Shown piece after piece: positions 1 to 6,521 of a stretch of DNA of 16,637 nucleotides. The stretch is from positions 1-16,637 of the forward strand of contig CAIRND010000073.1 in assembly GCA_903879825.1 (NCBI GenBank), written 5' to 3'. A program made the translations under genes and the position numbers. The stretch's first letter is position 1. Each line of letters begins with the position of its first letter. The stretch is from an uncultured Geobacteraceae bacterium. Lineage in GTDB: Bacteria; Desulfobacterota; Desulfuromonadia; Geobacterales; Pseudopelobacteraceae. The notes under the pieces are model-generated. The model was not told where the DNA came from. It saw only the letters and a list, made by a program, of their open reading frames with translations, and did not search any database.

Positions 1-587
1 CTCACAATGCCGCTCATCGGTGCCACTACCAAACCCTTACCTGCTCGCGCCCGTGCCTGACGTACTTCTTCCTCAGCTGCTCGCACCTGTGCCCTGGCAG
101 CATCTATTCGTGTTTGTGCAGAAACAGACTCACTGTTAGCGTCTTCTACCTGCTGTTGGGTTGCCAGTCCGGATTCAGAAAGTTTCCTCATGCGCTCCCG
201 TTCCCGCTCAGCCCTTGTCGCCGTCACCTGAGCCTGGGACAGAGCCGCTCTGGCTGATTCAACAGCGGCTTCTGCTCGTTTCTTTATCGCCTCTGATTCC
301 GCAACATCTATTTGCGCCAGTGGCTGTCCTTTTTTTACATTGACCCATTGCGTGACAAAGACTTTTTTGACCAGTCCGGCAATCTCGGTTTTGATATCAG
401 CAGCGAACTTGGGTTCCAGTTGGCCGGTAATATCCACTGATTCTAAGAGGTCACGCGGTGCAGCAGCTGCGATATCAACTGCTACCGGTGGCTTGGCCGC
501 TTCAGCATTTTTGGTTTCTGCACCACCAGAACAGCCGGATAGTGCAAAACCTGTCAGAACAACAGCTATTAGAATCATCGTCTTCAT
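1..587 (-). CDS. RND efflux periplasmic adaptor lipoprotein, 3' end outside window
   Basis: About 195 residues of the N-terminal part are visible. The protein starts with a lipoprotein signal (residues 1-18, lipobox ALSGC, lipidated Cys19). Next comes the first half of a biotinyl-lipoyl-like domain (residues ~45-95, with EIAGLVKKVFVTQWVNVKKG and GQPLAQID), then an Ala/Arg/Glu-rich helical hairpin (~97-180), then the start of the second lipoyl half (VVAPMSGIV). This order is that of AcrA/HlyD-type membrane fusion proteins, which bridge an inner-membrane RND pump and an outer-membrane channel. The start ATG (587-585) overlaps the stop of the upstream TetR gene as ATGA and has GGAG seven bases upstream, so the two genes are probably translationally coupled. 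The pump gene would be expected just beyond the left edge. Substrate cannot be told from the sequence. Confidence 0.9.
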   Translation of the reverse strand, partial: MKTMILIAVVLTGFALSGCSGGAETKNAEAAKPPVAVDIAAAAPRDLLESVDITGQLEPKFAADIKTEIAGLVKKVFVTQWVNVKKGQPLAQIDVAESEAIKKRAEAAVESARAALSQAQVTATRAERERERMRKLSESGLATQQQVEDANSESVSAQTRIDAARAQVRAAEEEVRQARARAGKGLVVAPMSGIV

Positions 588-1195
588 TTACTTACTCCTA
601 TCCCGGTAAATAGAAGTCCAAGAACCTTCCGCATACCGACTTTGTTCATCTGCGGCTGAGGAGACATCTGCTCCATATACGCTGAATTAATGATACTGCT
701 GATAGCCCAAGCTATCTGTTTCGGGTCGCCTTCTCTGACTTCTCCCGCTGTGATTGCCTCCTTAACCAATTCAGCAAACACGCCGGTGATTTCCTGACAC
801 TGCTCATCGAACTCAAAGTTTGGTGCCCCTTGCGGCGGGCCAAAATATATTGCCATCATCAGTCGAGCGACATCGATGGTTTCCATATAGAGGTCGAAAA
901 GGTCATCGCACAGTTCGAATATCCTAGTGACGGGCGAGCCATCCCCACTACCGACTCGCTTATAAAACTCCTGCTGGCGTGCAAACGGTTCAGATATAAG
1001 CTCCAAATAGAGCCCTTCCTTGTTCTTGAAATAGTAATAAAGCACAGGCGCGGAAACTCCGGCGTGCTCTACTATCTGCCTGACCGTCGTTGCGGCGTAT
1101 CCTTTGGTGGTAAACAGCTCCACTGCGGCCTTAAGTAGGCGGTTACGAACTCCGGGGTCTCCGGGTGATTCTTGGTTTTTTTTAGGACGGGCCAT
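584..1195 (-). CDS. TetR/AcrR-family transcriptional regulator
   Basis: A 203-residue protein of usual TetR-family length. The N-terminal helix-turn-helix is clear: LLKAAVELFTTKGYAATTV, then RQIVEHAGVSAPVLYYYFKN at residues ~20-58, with the typical YYYF-K-N-K-E-G-L ending. The C-terminal part is a divergent all-helical ligand-binding domain. It contains the stretch KEAITAGEVREGDPKQIAWA, a pattern common in this family. The gene lies directly before an RND adaptor gene with an ATGA overlap, so it is most likely the local repressor of the efflux operon and of itself. The start ATG at 1195 is preceded by GGAGG (spacing about 6), which supports this start. An A8 run in codons 5-7 (Lys-Lys-Asn) is the only sequence oddity. 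The ligand is unknown. Confidence 0.92.
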   Translation of the reverse strand: MARPKKNQESPGDPGVRNRLLKAAVELFTTKGYAATTVRQIVEHAGVSAPVLYYYFKNKEGLYLELISEPFARQQEFYKRVGSGDGSPVTRIFELCDDLFDLYMETIDVARLMMAIYFGPPQGAPNFEFDEQCQEITGVFAELVKEAITAGEVREGDPKQIAWAISSIINSAYMEQMSPQPQMNKVGMRKVLGLLFTGIGVSK

Positions 1196-1212
1196 GTTGA
1201 CCTCCGTTTATT

Positions 1213-1257
1213 TATCTAACGATAGTTATATAATCATCTTGAACGAGTTCTGTCAAG
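1213..1257 (-). promoter_or_regulatory. Candidate promoter and operators of the tetR-efflux operon
   Basis: On the minus strand a perfect -35 hexamer TTGACA (1256-1251) is followed 18 bases later by TATATA (1232-1227), or 20 bases later by TATAAC (1230-1225). The SD GGAGG lies downstream before the ATG at 1195. Two small inverted repeats sit on this promoter: CTTGA (1238-1242) with TCAAG (1253-1257), enclosing GAAC-GA-GTTC (1241-1250), and TAAC-GATA-GTTA (1217-1228). Either could be the TetR operator. The -35 is good, but the -10 spacing is loose and the operator assignment is inference. Confidence 0.45.
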
Positions 1258-1329
1258 TGGGTTCTACACTTTTAATTCCGCTACCGTGAAAATAAAGTCG
1301 AACCGATGGCAAATTAATGGGGAAGAAGC

Positions 1330-1380
1330 ATGTTGCAGCTTTATCAACAAAGTGGGCTTAACACCTTGTCGATGCAACAT
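1330..1380 (-). repeat. Imperfect inverted repeat / potential RNA hairpin
   Basis: ATGTTGCA (1330-1337) is perfectly inverted as TGCAACAT (1373-1380). Inside lie TC/GA, ACAA/TTGT and GTG/CAC pairs around the loop 1355-1361. In minus-strand RNA the two inner A/C mismatches become G-U wobbles. The stem then reads as 8 bp, a 6-nt bulge, and 11 bp with a 7-nt loop. It begins immediately after the stop codon of the 79-codon ORF on the same strand. No U-tract follows, so it is not a standard terminator. The function is unknown. Confidence 0.45.
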
Positions 1381-1620
1381 TTACTGGGTCTTTTTCTTCC
1401 TCATTGATTCACCCTTCAATTCAACCATTATATGCAGGGATGCCCAGTCGGGAGGTGTCCGCCTGCTGATTATGGCACGGGGATGTTGAGGATAGAGAAG
1501 GCGTTCAAGCCGTTCATCATCGAGGTCGGCTAGTAAGGAATAGAACAGACCGGCAGCGGAAGCCCGGTATCCGTGATGCTCAGTGCAGGTAAAGAAAGCT
1601 AATGCAACACGAGAAGTCAT
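1381..1620 (-). CDS. Doubtful small ORF, 79 residues
   Basis: The ORF has an ATG at 1620 and stop at 1383-1381. The product is soluble-looking, with a mixed hydrophobic/charged start, a helical LLADLDDERLERLLY segment and a basic end MRKKKTQ. Codon third positions are mixed and not strikingly non-coding. However, there is no Shine-Dalgarno sequence before the ATG, and the reading frame is closed by a TGA a few codons upstream. I do not recognise a family. It could be a genuine orphan gene, the remnant of a larger gene, or chance. It is recorded because it is the only sizeable ORF in the gap that is not a shadow of a recognised gene. Confidence 0.25.
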   Translation of the reverse strand: MTSRVALAFFTCTEHHGYRASAAGLFYSLLADLDDERLERLLYPQHPRAIISRRTPPDWASLHIMVELKGESMRKKKTQ

Positions 1621-1768
1621 TAAGAGATTAAATATGGTGTATTTTTCTCATTTCTGTTGCAAAATAACAAAAAATATTCTGCAACAAATCGTGCAATAGT
1701 ACGTAAACAACTGATATATTAATCTAATAATATATAATCTTTTTAAAACAGATACAAAGCAACGCAAC

Positions 1769-1858
1769 AAGTGCCGAAAGTAACATGTTTGAGACACTTT
1801 TAGATAACTACTACAATTAGCTTGCATTTCCAGGGTACTATCAAGTAAAGTGCCGAAA
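1769..1858 (+). repeat. 11-bp direct repeat flanking the infA promoter
   Basis: AAGTGCCGAAA occurs at 1769-1779 and again at 1848-1858, 79 bp apart in the same orientation. One copy lies just upstream of the -35 hexamer and the other lies in the leader. The bases next to the copies differ. The placement suggests a regulator site, but a chance repeat cannot be excluded. Confidence 0.4.
1789..1817 (+). promoter_or_regulatory. Probable sigma-70 promoter of infA
   Basis: TTGAGA (1789-1794, 5 of 6 consensus bases) is separated by exactly 17 bases from TACAAT (1812-1817, 5 of 6). The predicted start is near 1824, giving a leader of about 68 nt before infA. A second, weaker candidate further upstream is CTGATA (1711-1716) with a 16-base spacer and a perfect TATAAT (1733-1738). 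Confidence 0.55.
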
Positions 1859-1892
1859 TCGCAATAAACGCAATCAGGGAGCATGTTAACGT

Positions 1893-2114
1893 ATGAGTAC
1901 AAAAGAAGAAGCAATTGAAGTTGAGGGTACTGTAATCGAACCGTTACCGAACGCAATGTTCCGTGTTAAGCTCGAAAATGAACATGTTGTTCTTGCACAT
2001 ATCTCCGGTAAGATGCGTAAATATTTTATCAAGATTCTTCCTGGTGACAAGGTTACTGTCGAATTATCTCCTTACGATCTCAGTCGAGGCCGTATTACCT
2101 ACCGCGCCAAATAA
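1893..2114 (+). CDS. infA: Translation initiation factor IF-1
   Basis: A 73-residue protein almost identical in pattern to bacterial IF-1. It is a single S1/OB-fold with EAIEVEGTVIEPLPNAMFRV, HVVLAHISGKMRKYFIKILP, and GDKVTVELSPYDLSRGRITY followed by RAK at the C-terminus. IF-1 binds the 30S A-site and works with IF-2 and IF-3 in initiation. The start ATG at 1893 has AGGGAG (1876-1881) upstream with a rather long spacing of 11 bases. The gene is preceded by its own likely promoter and followed after 85 bp by efp. It stands apart from the ribosomal protein operon where infA sits in some bacteria. The pattern Lys-Met-Arg-Lys-Tyr-Phe-Ile is a mild variant of the usual motif. Confidence 0.97.
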   Translation: MSTKEEAIEVEGTVIEPLPNAMFRVKLENEHVVLAHISGKMRKYFIKILPGDKVTVELSPYDLSRGRITYRAK

Positions 2115-2144
2115 GCTGTTTTCTTTCTGATTGATATAAAACAG

Positions 2145-2175
2145 GCCCGTCCATTCTGGAGGGCTTGTGTTGTTT
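2145..2175 (+). terminator. Weak terminator-like hairpin between infA and efp
   Basis: GCCC-G-TCC (2145-2152) pairs with GGAGGGC (2158-2164) around the loop ATTCT. This gives a 7-bp GC-rich stem with one bulged G. It is flanked by AACA on the left and followed by a T/G-rich stretch (TTGTGTTGTTT). It may end or attenuate infA transcription before efp. The T-tract is interrupted, so strength is uncertain. Confidence 0.4.
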
Positions 2176-2199
2176 CAAAATACACTGTGTGAGGATCGA

Positions 2200-2763
2200 A
2201 TGTATACTGTCGCTGACTTGAAAAAAGGTTTGAAAATAATTTTGGATGGTGATCCGTACCTGGTTGTTGCTTTTGATTTTGTGAAACCGGGCAAAGGCCA
2301 GGCCCTGTATCGCACCAAAATGCGTAACATGATGAACGGGACTCTGCTTGACAGAACCTATCGCTCCGGTGAAACATTTGATCCGGCCAGCCTGGAAGAA
2401 CGTCAGATGGAATACCTCTATAAAGAAGGCGAACATTACACCTTTATGGACCAGGAAACGTTCGAACAGGTTGTAATGGAAGAAGAAACACTTGGTGACG
2501 CAAAAAACTACCTGCTTGAGAATCTGAAGGTTGAGGTTATGCTCTTTGGCGAAAAAGCCATCGGAATATCTTTGCCAAACTTTGTAAACCTGCGTGTAAC
2601 GGGAACCGAGCCGTGGGCCAAAGGTGATACCAGCGGTAATGACTCCAAGCCTGCTACTGTTGAAACAGGCTATGTTCTGCGAGTTCCCCCTTTCATCGAA
2701 GAAGGTGAATTGATTGTAATTGATACACGTAATGGCGAGTATTCAACTCGCGTCAAGGGATAA
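2200..2763 (+). CDS. efp: Elongation factor P
   Basis: A 187-residue EF-P with the expected three beta-barrel domains: a KOW-like N domain (1-~65), a central OB domain (~66-130), and a C-terminal domain ending VIDTRNGEYSTRVKG. EF-P binds between the ribosomal P and E sites and relieves stalling at polyproline stretches. The loop FVKPGKGQA carries Lys32, equivalent to the beta-lysylated Lys34 of E. coli. This fits the epmA and epmB genes directly next to it. I chose the ATG at 2200 because GAGG (2191-2194) precedes it and the protein then starts MYTVADLKKG as in the family. In-frame GTG/TTG codons upstream (from 2167) lack both features. The gene is followed after only 3 bases by epmA. Confidence 0.97.
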   Translation: MYTVADLKKGLKIILDGDPYLVVAFDFVKPGKGQALYRTKMRNMMNGTLLDRTYRSGETFDPASLEERQMEYLYKEGEHYTFMDQETFEQVVMEEETLGDAKNYLLENLKVEVMLFGEKAIGISLPNFVNLRVTGTEPWAKGDTSGNDSKPATVETGYVLRVPPFIEEGELIVIDTRNGEYSTRVKG

Positions 2764-2766
2764 AAC

Positions 2767-3675
2767 GTGCACGCTGACGCTCTGTGGTTGCGAGCGAACG
2801 TAATTAAAACAGTACGTGATTTTTTTTGGGAGCGGGGGTTTCTCGAAGTTGAGACCCCGCTTCTTATTCCTGCCAATGCCCCTGAAGAACATATCAATCC
2901 AATTAGCACCCTCCCCTCGTGGCAACTTCAGACATCACCAGAAATTTGCATGAAACGTCTCCTCTGTCTCGGACACAAAAAACTATTTCAAATATCACGC
3001 TGTTGGCGCGCTGATGAGCGAGGTTCACGCCATCTGTCAGAGTTTACCATGCTTGAATGGTACCGAGCTGATAGTGATTATCAGGTGCTGATGGCCGATT
3101 GCACAGAGCTGCTGCAATCTGTGATTGTAGCATGTCAGCCTGAAAGACCCAATTTTGTGCGTAATGAGGTGGATATAAATCCATTTACTCCCTGGCAGCG
3201 TATCAGTGTACAGGAGGCGTTTCTACAATTTGGGCAGGTGTGCGTATGGGACTGCCTGAGAGAGGGGCGTTACGAGGATGTTTTGACGTCTGTTGTCGAG
3301 CCTGCTTTGGCCAGGTTTGATTCACCAGTTATTTTAATGGATTATCCCGTTGAGTTGGCTGCACTGGCTCGGATTAAACCTGATAATAAAGAGCTTGCTG
3401 AACGGTTTGAATTATATCTTGGTGGTTTGGAACTCGCGAACGGTTTCAGTGAACTTACTGACCCGGTCGAGCAACGCCGACGCTTCGACGAGGCAAATAG
3501 CGCCCGGAAATGTGCAGGCCAGACGGAGTTGCCGCTGCCAGAACCATTTCTTGCCCAACTTGCAACTATGCCCGCATCAGCCGGTATTGCACTCGGAATT
3601 GATCGACTGGTGATGTTGACCGCTGGAGTTAACACTATAGATGAAGTTGTCGCTTTTACTCCGGAGAATCTATAA
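2767..3675 (+). CDS. epmA: EF-P--(R)-beta-lysine ligase EpmA
   Basis: A 302-residue paralogue of the lysyl-tRNA synthetase catalytic core without the anticodon-binding domain, as in EpmA/GenX/PoxA. Class II synthetase motifs are seen in order: motif 1 (FLEVETPLLIP, ~25-35), motif 2 (residues 74-100, FQISRCWRADERG followed by HLSEFTMLEWYR) and motif 3 (SAGIALGIDRLVML, 271-284). EpmA activates (R)-beta-lysine with ATP and attaches it to the conserved EF-P lysine. It starts with GTG at 2767, three bases after the efp stop, with AGGGA (2756-2760) as its SD inside the efp end, so the two genes are co-expressed. Its 3' end overlaps the convergent aminomutase gene by 20 bp. A T8 run lies in codons 18-20. 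Confidence 0.93.
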   Translation: MHADALWLRANVIKTVRDFFWERGFLEVETPLLIPANAPEEHINPISTLPSWQLQTSPEICMKRLLCLGHKKLFQISRCWRADERGSRHLSEFTMLEWYRADSDYQVLMADCTELLQSVIVACQPERPNFVRNEVDINPFTPWQRISVQEAFLQFGQVCVWDCLREGRYEDVLTSVVEPALARFDSPVILMDYPVELAALARIKPDNKELAERFELYLGGLELANGFSELTDPVEQRRRFDEANSARKCAGQTELPLPEPFLAQLATMPASAGIALGIDRLVMLTAGVNTIDEVVAFTPENL

Positions 3676-4693
3676 TGTCCTGGTAGGTTACCAATTCACC
3701 GGTGTATGTTCGAAGCTGCAAAGTTGTTCCTTGAACTATTACATCATCAGGAATTATTGCAACCTTTCCCTTTCCTCCTGGTAGATCAATAACATAATGC
3801 GGCACAGCCAGGCCGGATATGTGGCCACGCAGACCGCGAACTATGTTCAGGCCGGTGCGAACCGAAGTCCTGAAGTGGGCTGTCCCCTGAACAAGATCCA
3901 TCTGGTGAAGATAATATGGTTTAACCCGAATGGTTAGAAGTTCTGTCAGCAATTGCCGCATAGTTTCAATACTGTCGTTAACACCTTTTAGTAGTACGGT
4001 TTGGTTACCCAAAGGTATTCCCGCGTCTGCAAGTAATGAGCAGGCATTCCCGGAAGCGGCGGTTATTTCATCCGGATGGTTGAAGTGGGTATTTATATAG
4101 AGCGGGTGATACTTGCGGAGCATACTACAAAGGTCAGCTGTTATCCGTTCGGGAAAGGTAACCGGAATTCGGGTTCCAATTCGAATGATTTTTACATGTG
4201 AAATAGCGCGTAGTCCGGAAAGAATCTGGGACAATGATGCATCATCAAGCATGAGCGGATCACCACCTGACAAAATTACATCATGAATTTCGGGATGTGT
4301 TGAGATATAGCCCAGTGCATTACAAAGTTCATCATCACCCATGGGAGCATCACCACTTCCTACGAGCCGTTTTCGCATACAAAATCGGCAATACACCGGA
4401 CAGCGATTAGAAACCAGCAGGACAACCCGATCCGGATAGCGATGGATCAATCCCGGTACAGGGCTCAAAGCTTTCTCGTCCAGAGGATCCGGACATTGAA
4501 AGTGATCTTCCAATTCACGTGCATCCGGCATACACTGCTTCCAGATGGCATCGTCCTTACGCGTGATAAGACTGGCATAGTAGTCTGTTACTCGCACAGG
4601 GTACCGTGTGGAAACGAGACTGTCATTACTCTTTGTATTTAGTAAATACTCTTTATTATAGGTAGTTGTGGTAATAGGTGTGATGTAGCGCAT
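3656..4693 (-). CDS. epmB: KamA/EpmB-family lysine 2,3-aminomutase (radical SAM, PLP)
   Basis: A 345-residue radical SAM protein with the cluster motif CPVYCRFC (Cys98, Cys102, Cys105). The SAM-binding glycine-rich stretch is VILSGGDPLML, followed by IRIGTRIPVTFPERIT. The PLP-lysine motif PGGKGKV lies near the C-terminus. The family converts L-alpha-lysine to beta-lysine. In detail it looks closer to the KamA subgroup (CRFCMRKR, RIGTR) than to enterobacterial EpmB as I recall it (CRYCFRRH, RIHSR). Its position against epmA and efp makes supply of (R)-beta-lysine for EF-P the likely role. Free beta-lysine as an osmolyte, made by KamA in some anaerobes, is the alternative, though no partner acetyltransferase gene is adjacent. 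The start ATG has AGGA upstream (spacing 9). Confidence 0.85.
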   Translation of the reverse strand: MRYITPITTTTYNKEYLLNTKSNDSLVSTRYPVRVTDYYASLITRKDDAIWKQCMPDARELEDHFQCPDPLDEKALSPVPGLIHRYPDRVVLLVSNRCPVYCRFCMRKRLVGSGDAPMGDDELCNALGYISTHPEIHDVILSGGDPLMLDDASLSQILSGLRAISHVKIIRIGTRIPVTFPERITADLCSMLRKYHPLYINTHFNHPDEITAASGNACSLLADAGIPLGNQTVLLKGVNDSIETMRQLLTELLTIRVKPYYLHQMDLVQGTAHFRTSVRTGLNIVRGLRGHISGLAVPHYVIDLPGGKGKVAIIPDDVIVQGTTLQLRTYTGELVTYQDIIDSPE

Positions 4694-4823
4694 TAATAAT
4701 AATCCTGTGATTTTTCTTGAAAACTGCCAGCTTTTATGGAATACACAGCTGGGTAAATAATACCTTGTTTAACATAACTACTCTTTTGTCTATGCAAATC
4801 TCACGGCACAATGGTTGACAGCT
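4694..4823. promoter_or_regulatory. Divergent intergenic region with inverted repeat
   Basis: This 130-bp region separates the divergent epmB and exeA-like genes and must hold both promoters, but I see no convincing -35/-10 pair for either. It contains the inverted repeat CCAGCT (4727-4732) with AGCTGG (4747-4752), spaced by 14 bases, which could be an operator shared by both directions. Confidence 0.3.
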
Positions 4824-6521
4824 ATGTACACTACATACTACGGATTCAACGAAAAACCTTTCACGCTGACGCCAAACCCCCGCTTTATTTACCTCAGTAA
4901 GAATCACAAAGAAGCCTTTGCTCACCTACTGTACGGTATCAACAATCATTATGGTTTTATCGAGCTTATTGGCGAAGTTGGGACAGGAAAAACGACTGTC
5001 CTACGTACGCTTCTCGGGCAACTAAATGATGATAACTATCGGTCGGCATTTATTTTCAATCCATATCTGACCGGAGTAGAACTGCTTCGCAGCATCAATC
5101 ATGAGTTTGGTCTTAATGCAGAAAAGAAATATTCAAATGAGTTGCTTGAAGAGCTTAACAATTTCCTCCTCAAAGAAAATGCGCGGGGAGTTACCGTCGT
5201 TCTTGTCATAGACGAAGCTCAGAATCTGTCTCCGCAGATATTAGAGCAGTTACGGCTTATTTCAAATCTTGAGACTGAAAACGATAAGCTGATCCAGATT
5301 GTCCTGGCAGGTCAGCCGGAACTATCAGCCCTACTGAATTTGCCGGAACTGAGACAGTTGAATCAGCGCATCGCCGTACGCTATCGACTTCACTCCATGA
5401 GCATGGATGAGACCCATTCATATATCCGTCACCGGATGATGGTCGCAGGCGAAACCGGTGGCGTATCTTTTAGTCGTTCTGCACTTAAATTGATACACCT
5501 TTATTCCAGAGGTTTGCCCCGTTTGATAAATAACCTCTGTGATCGGGCGCTGTTGGTTGGCTATGGAGATGAACGCCGATGCGTAACTGCATCTACTGTC
5601 CTCAGAGCAATCAAGGAGTTGTTAACGGTGCATCAAGGCAAACGGCTTCTCTTTGTCAGCTCTGGTTTGATCTGTGTTGCCATCACCTGTATTGCGCTGA
5701 CATTATATGCAAGTGGCCGGAAGGCAGGAACAAGGGCAATGGACTTTTTTCGCTCTATCCCCTCCCCCGTCACCGCAACTTATACATCAACCGGCACTCG
5801 TGTACCGGTACAAACCTTAAAATCAGAAATAGCTGTCATCGATCCCCAAAAATGGGATAAACACATTTTGCTCCTGCAACAGGAAATACTGTCATACGAA
5901 CAGAACGATGTTCATTTACTTGCATTTAACGCAATTGCAGACAAATGGCGCGTTCGTCCGATAACAATATTCAGCGGAAAATTCACCGTTCCAGATATGT
6001 TTTCACGACTTGCGGCAAAAAGGAATTTAAGAGTTACGGCCTTTCGGGGGACCTTGGATGAAGCAATTCGTTTTGACGTGCCATTCCTTGTTTTAACCAG
6101 AGGATCTGATAACGTCGGCGGTTACTATCTTGCCGTCACTTCAATTACGGAAAATTCAGTATCAATATCCCCGTCTCTGTTTGACAGCAGCACTATTTCT
6201 AAAAGCGACCTGAATGCTATTTCTACCGGTACATTTTATCTTGTATGGCAAAATTATGGGCAGATACCGGAAATAATAAAACTCGGGGAGACACGCTATG
6301 AAATCAGCGCATTACAGCGCCTTCTTCAGAAATCAGGTTTATATAGTGGTTCTATCGATGGCACATACAGTACCGTTACCGCCAAAGCTGTTAATGCTTT
6401 TCAGCGATCAATCGGCATCTCACTTGATGAAACAGTCGGAGAATTGACACTTGCTGCCCTTACCAAATACAATACCAATCAAAAAGTGCCGTCTCTTTCT
6501 GCGGTCGAAAGTACAAAATGA
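4824..6521 (+). CDS. ExeA/GspA-like AAA ATPase with C39-like and peptidoglycan-binding domains
   Basis: About 565 residues. The N-terminal AAA/ExeA ATPase spans ~1-270, with Walker A GEVGTGKTT (50-58) and Walker B VVLVIDEAQ (125-133). A single membrane segment follows (~274-297), then a periplasmic GspA-type C39-like domain (~350-485), and a PG_binding_1 domain (~494-548, with SGLYSGSIDG and AVNAFQRSIGI). In Aeromonas, ExeA with ExeB binds peptidoglycan and helps assemble the type II secretion secretin. The domain order is complete and length matches ExeA. I prefer the ATG at 4824 (MYTTYYGFNEKPF, the usual family start) over the TTG at 4815; neither has a clear SD. It overlaps gspB by ATGA. 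No secretin or other type II secretion genes are in the window. Confidence 0.9.
   Translation: MYTTYYGFNEKPFTLTPNPRFIYLSKNHKEAFAHLLYGINNHYGFIELIGEVGTGKTTVLRTLLGQLNDDNYRSAFIFNPYLTGVELLRSINHEFGLNAEKKYSNELLEELNNFLLKENARGVTVVLVIDEAQNLSPQILEQLRLISNLETENDKLIQIVLAGQPELSALLNLPELRQLNQRIAVRYRLHSMSMDETHSYIRHRMMVAGETGGVSFSRSALKLIHLYSRGLPRLINNLCDRALLVGYGDERRCVTASTVLRAIKELLTVHQGKRLLFVSSGLICVAITCIALTLYASGRKAGTRAMDFFRSIPSPVTATYTSTGTRVPVQTLKSEIAVIDPQKWDKHILLLQQEILSYEQNDVHLLAFNAIADKWRVRPITIFSGKFTVPDMFSRLAAKRNLRVTAFRGTLDEAIRFDVPFLVLTRGSDNVGGYYLAVTSITENSVSISPSLFDSSTISKSDLNAISTGTFYLVWQNYGQIPEIIKLGETRYEISALQRLLQKSGLYSGSIDGTYSTVTAKAVNAFQRSIGISLDETVGELTLAALTKYNTNQKVPSLSAVESTK

Larger units (their letters stand above)
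1261..1892. other. Long intergenic region between tetR and infA
   Basis: This 632-bp stretch holds no convincing conserved gene. It contains a doubtful 79-codon minus-strand ORF (1381-1620), a potential hairpin just after that ORF's stop (1330-1380), and a very AT-rich segment (about 1621-1760). It also contains a good sigma-70 type promoter for infA (1789-1817) and an 11-bp direct repeat on either side of that promoter. The motif GCAACA/TGTTGC recurs six times between 1330 and 1770, but no regular spacing is seen. Confidence 0.6.

Noticed and set aside
1356..1362. GCTTAAC / GTTAAGC resembling an integron attC core site
   Set aside because: It sits in the loop of the hairpin, and no matching second core is found at the usual 60-140 bp distance; no cassette or integrase is visible.
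1286..1489. 67-codon plus-strand ORF in the tetR-infA gap
   Set aside because: It overlaps the minus-strand ORF, is Cys/Ile-rich without a recognisable pattern, and has no convincing SD; likely chance.
1330..1770. Six GCAACA/TGTTGC motifs in the tetR-infA gap
   Set aside because: Spacing is irregular and orientation mixed; apart from the hairpin there is no array-like structure.
2167..2199. Longer EF-P start with 11 extra residues
   Set aside because: It starts with a non-ATG codon inside the terminator-like region, whereas the ATG at 2200 has GAGG at good spacing and the family N-terminus.
4804..4818. CGGCAC-N5-TTGA resembling a sigma-54 promoter before the exeA-like gene
   Set aside because: The essential GC at -12 is GA, and the predicted start would lie at or inside the gene start.
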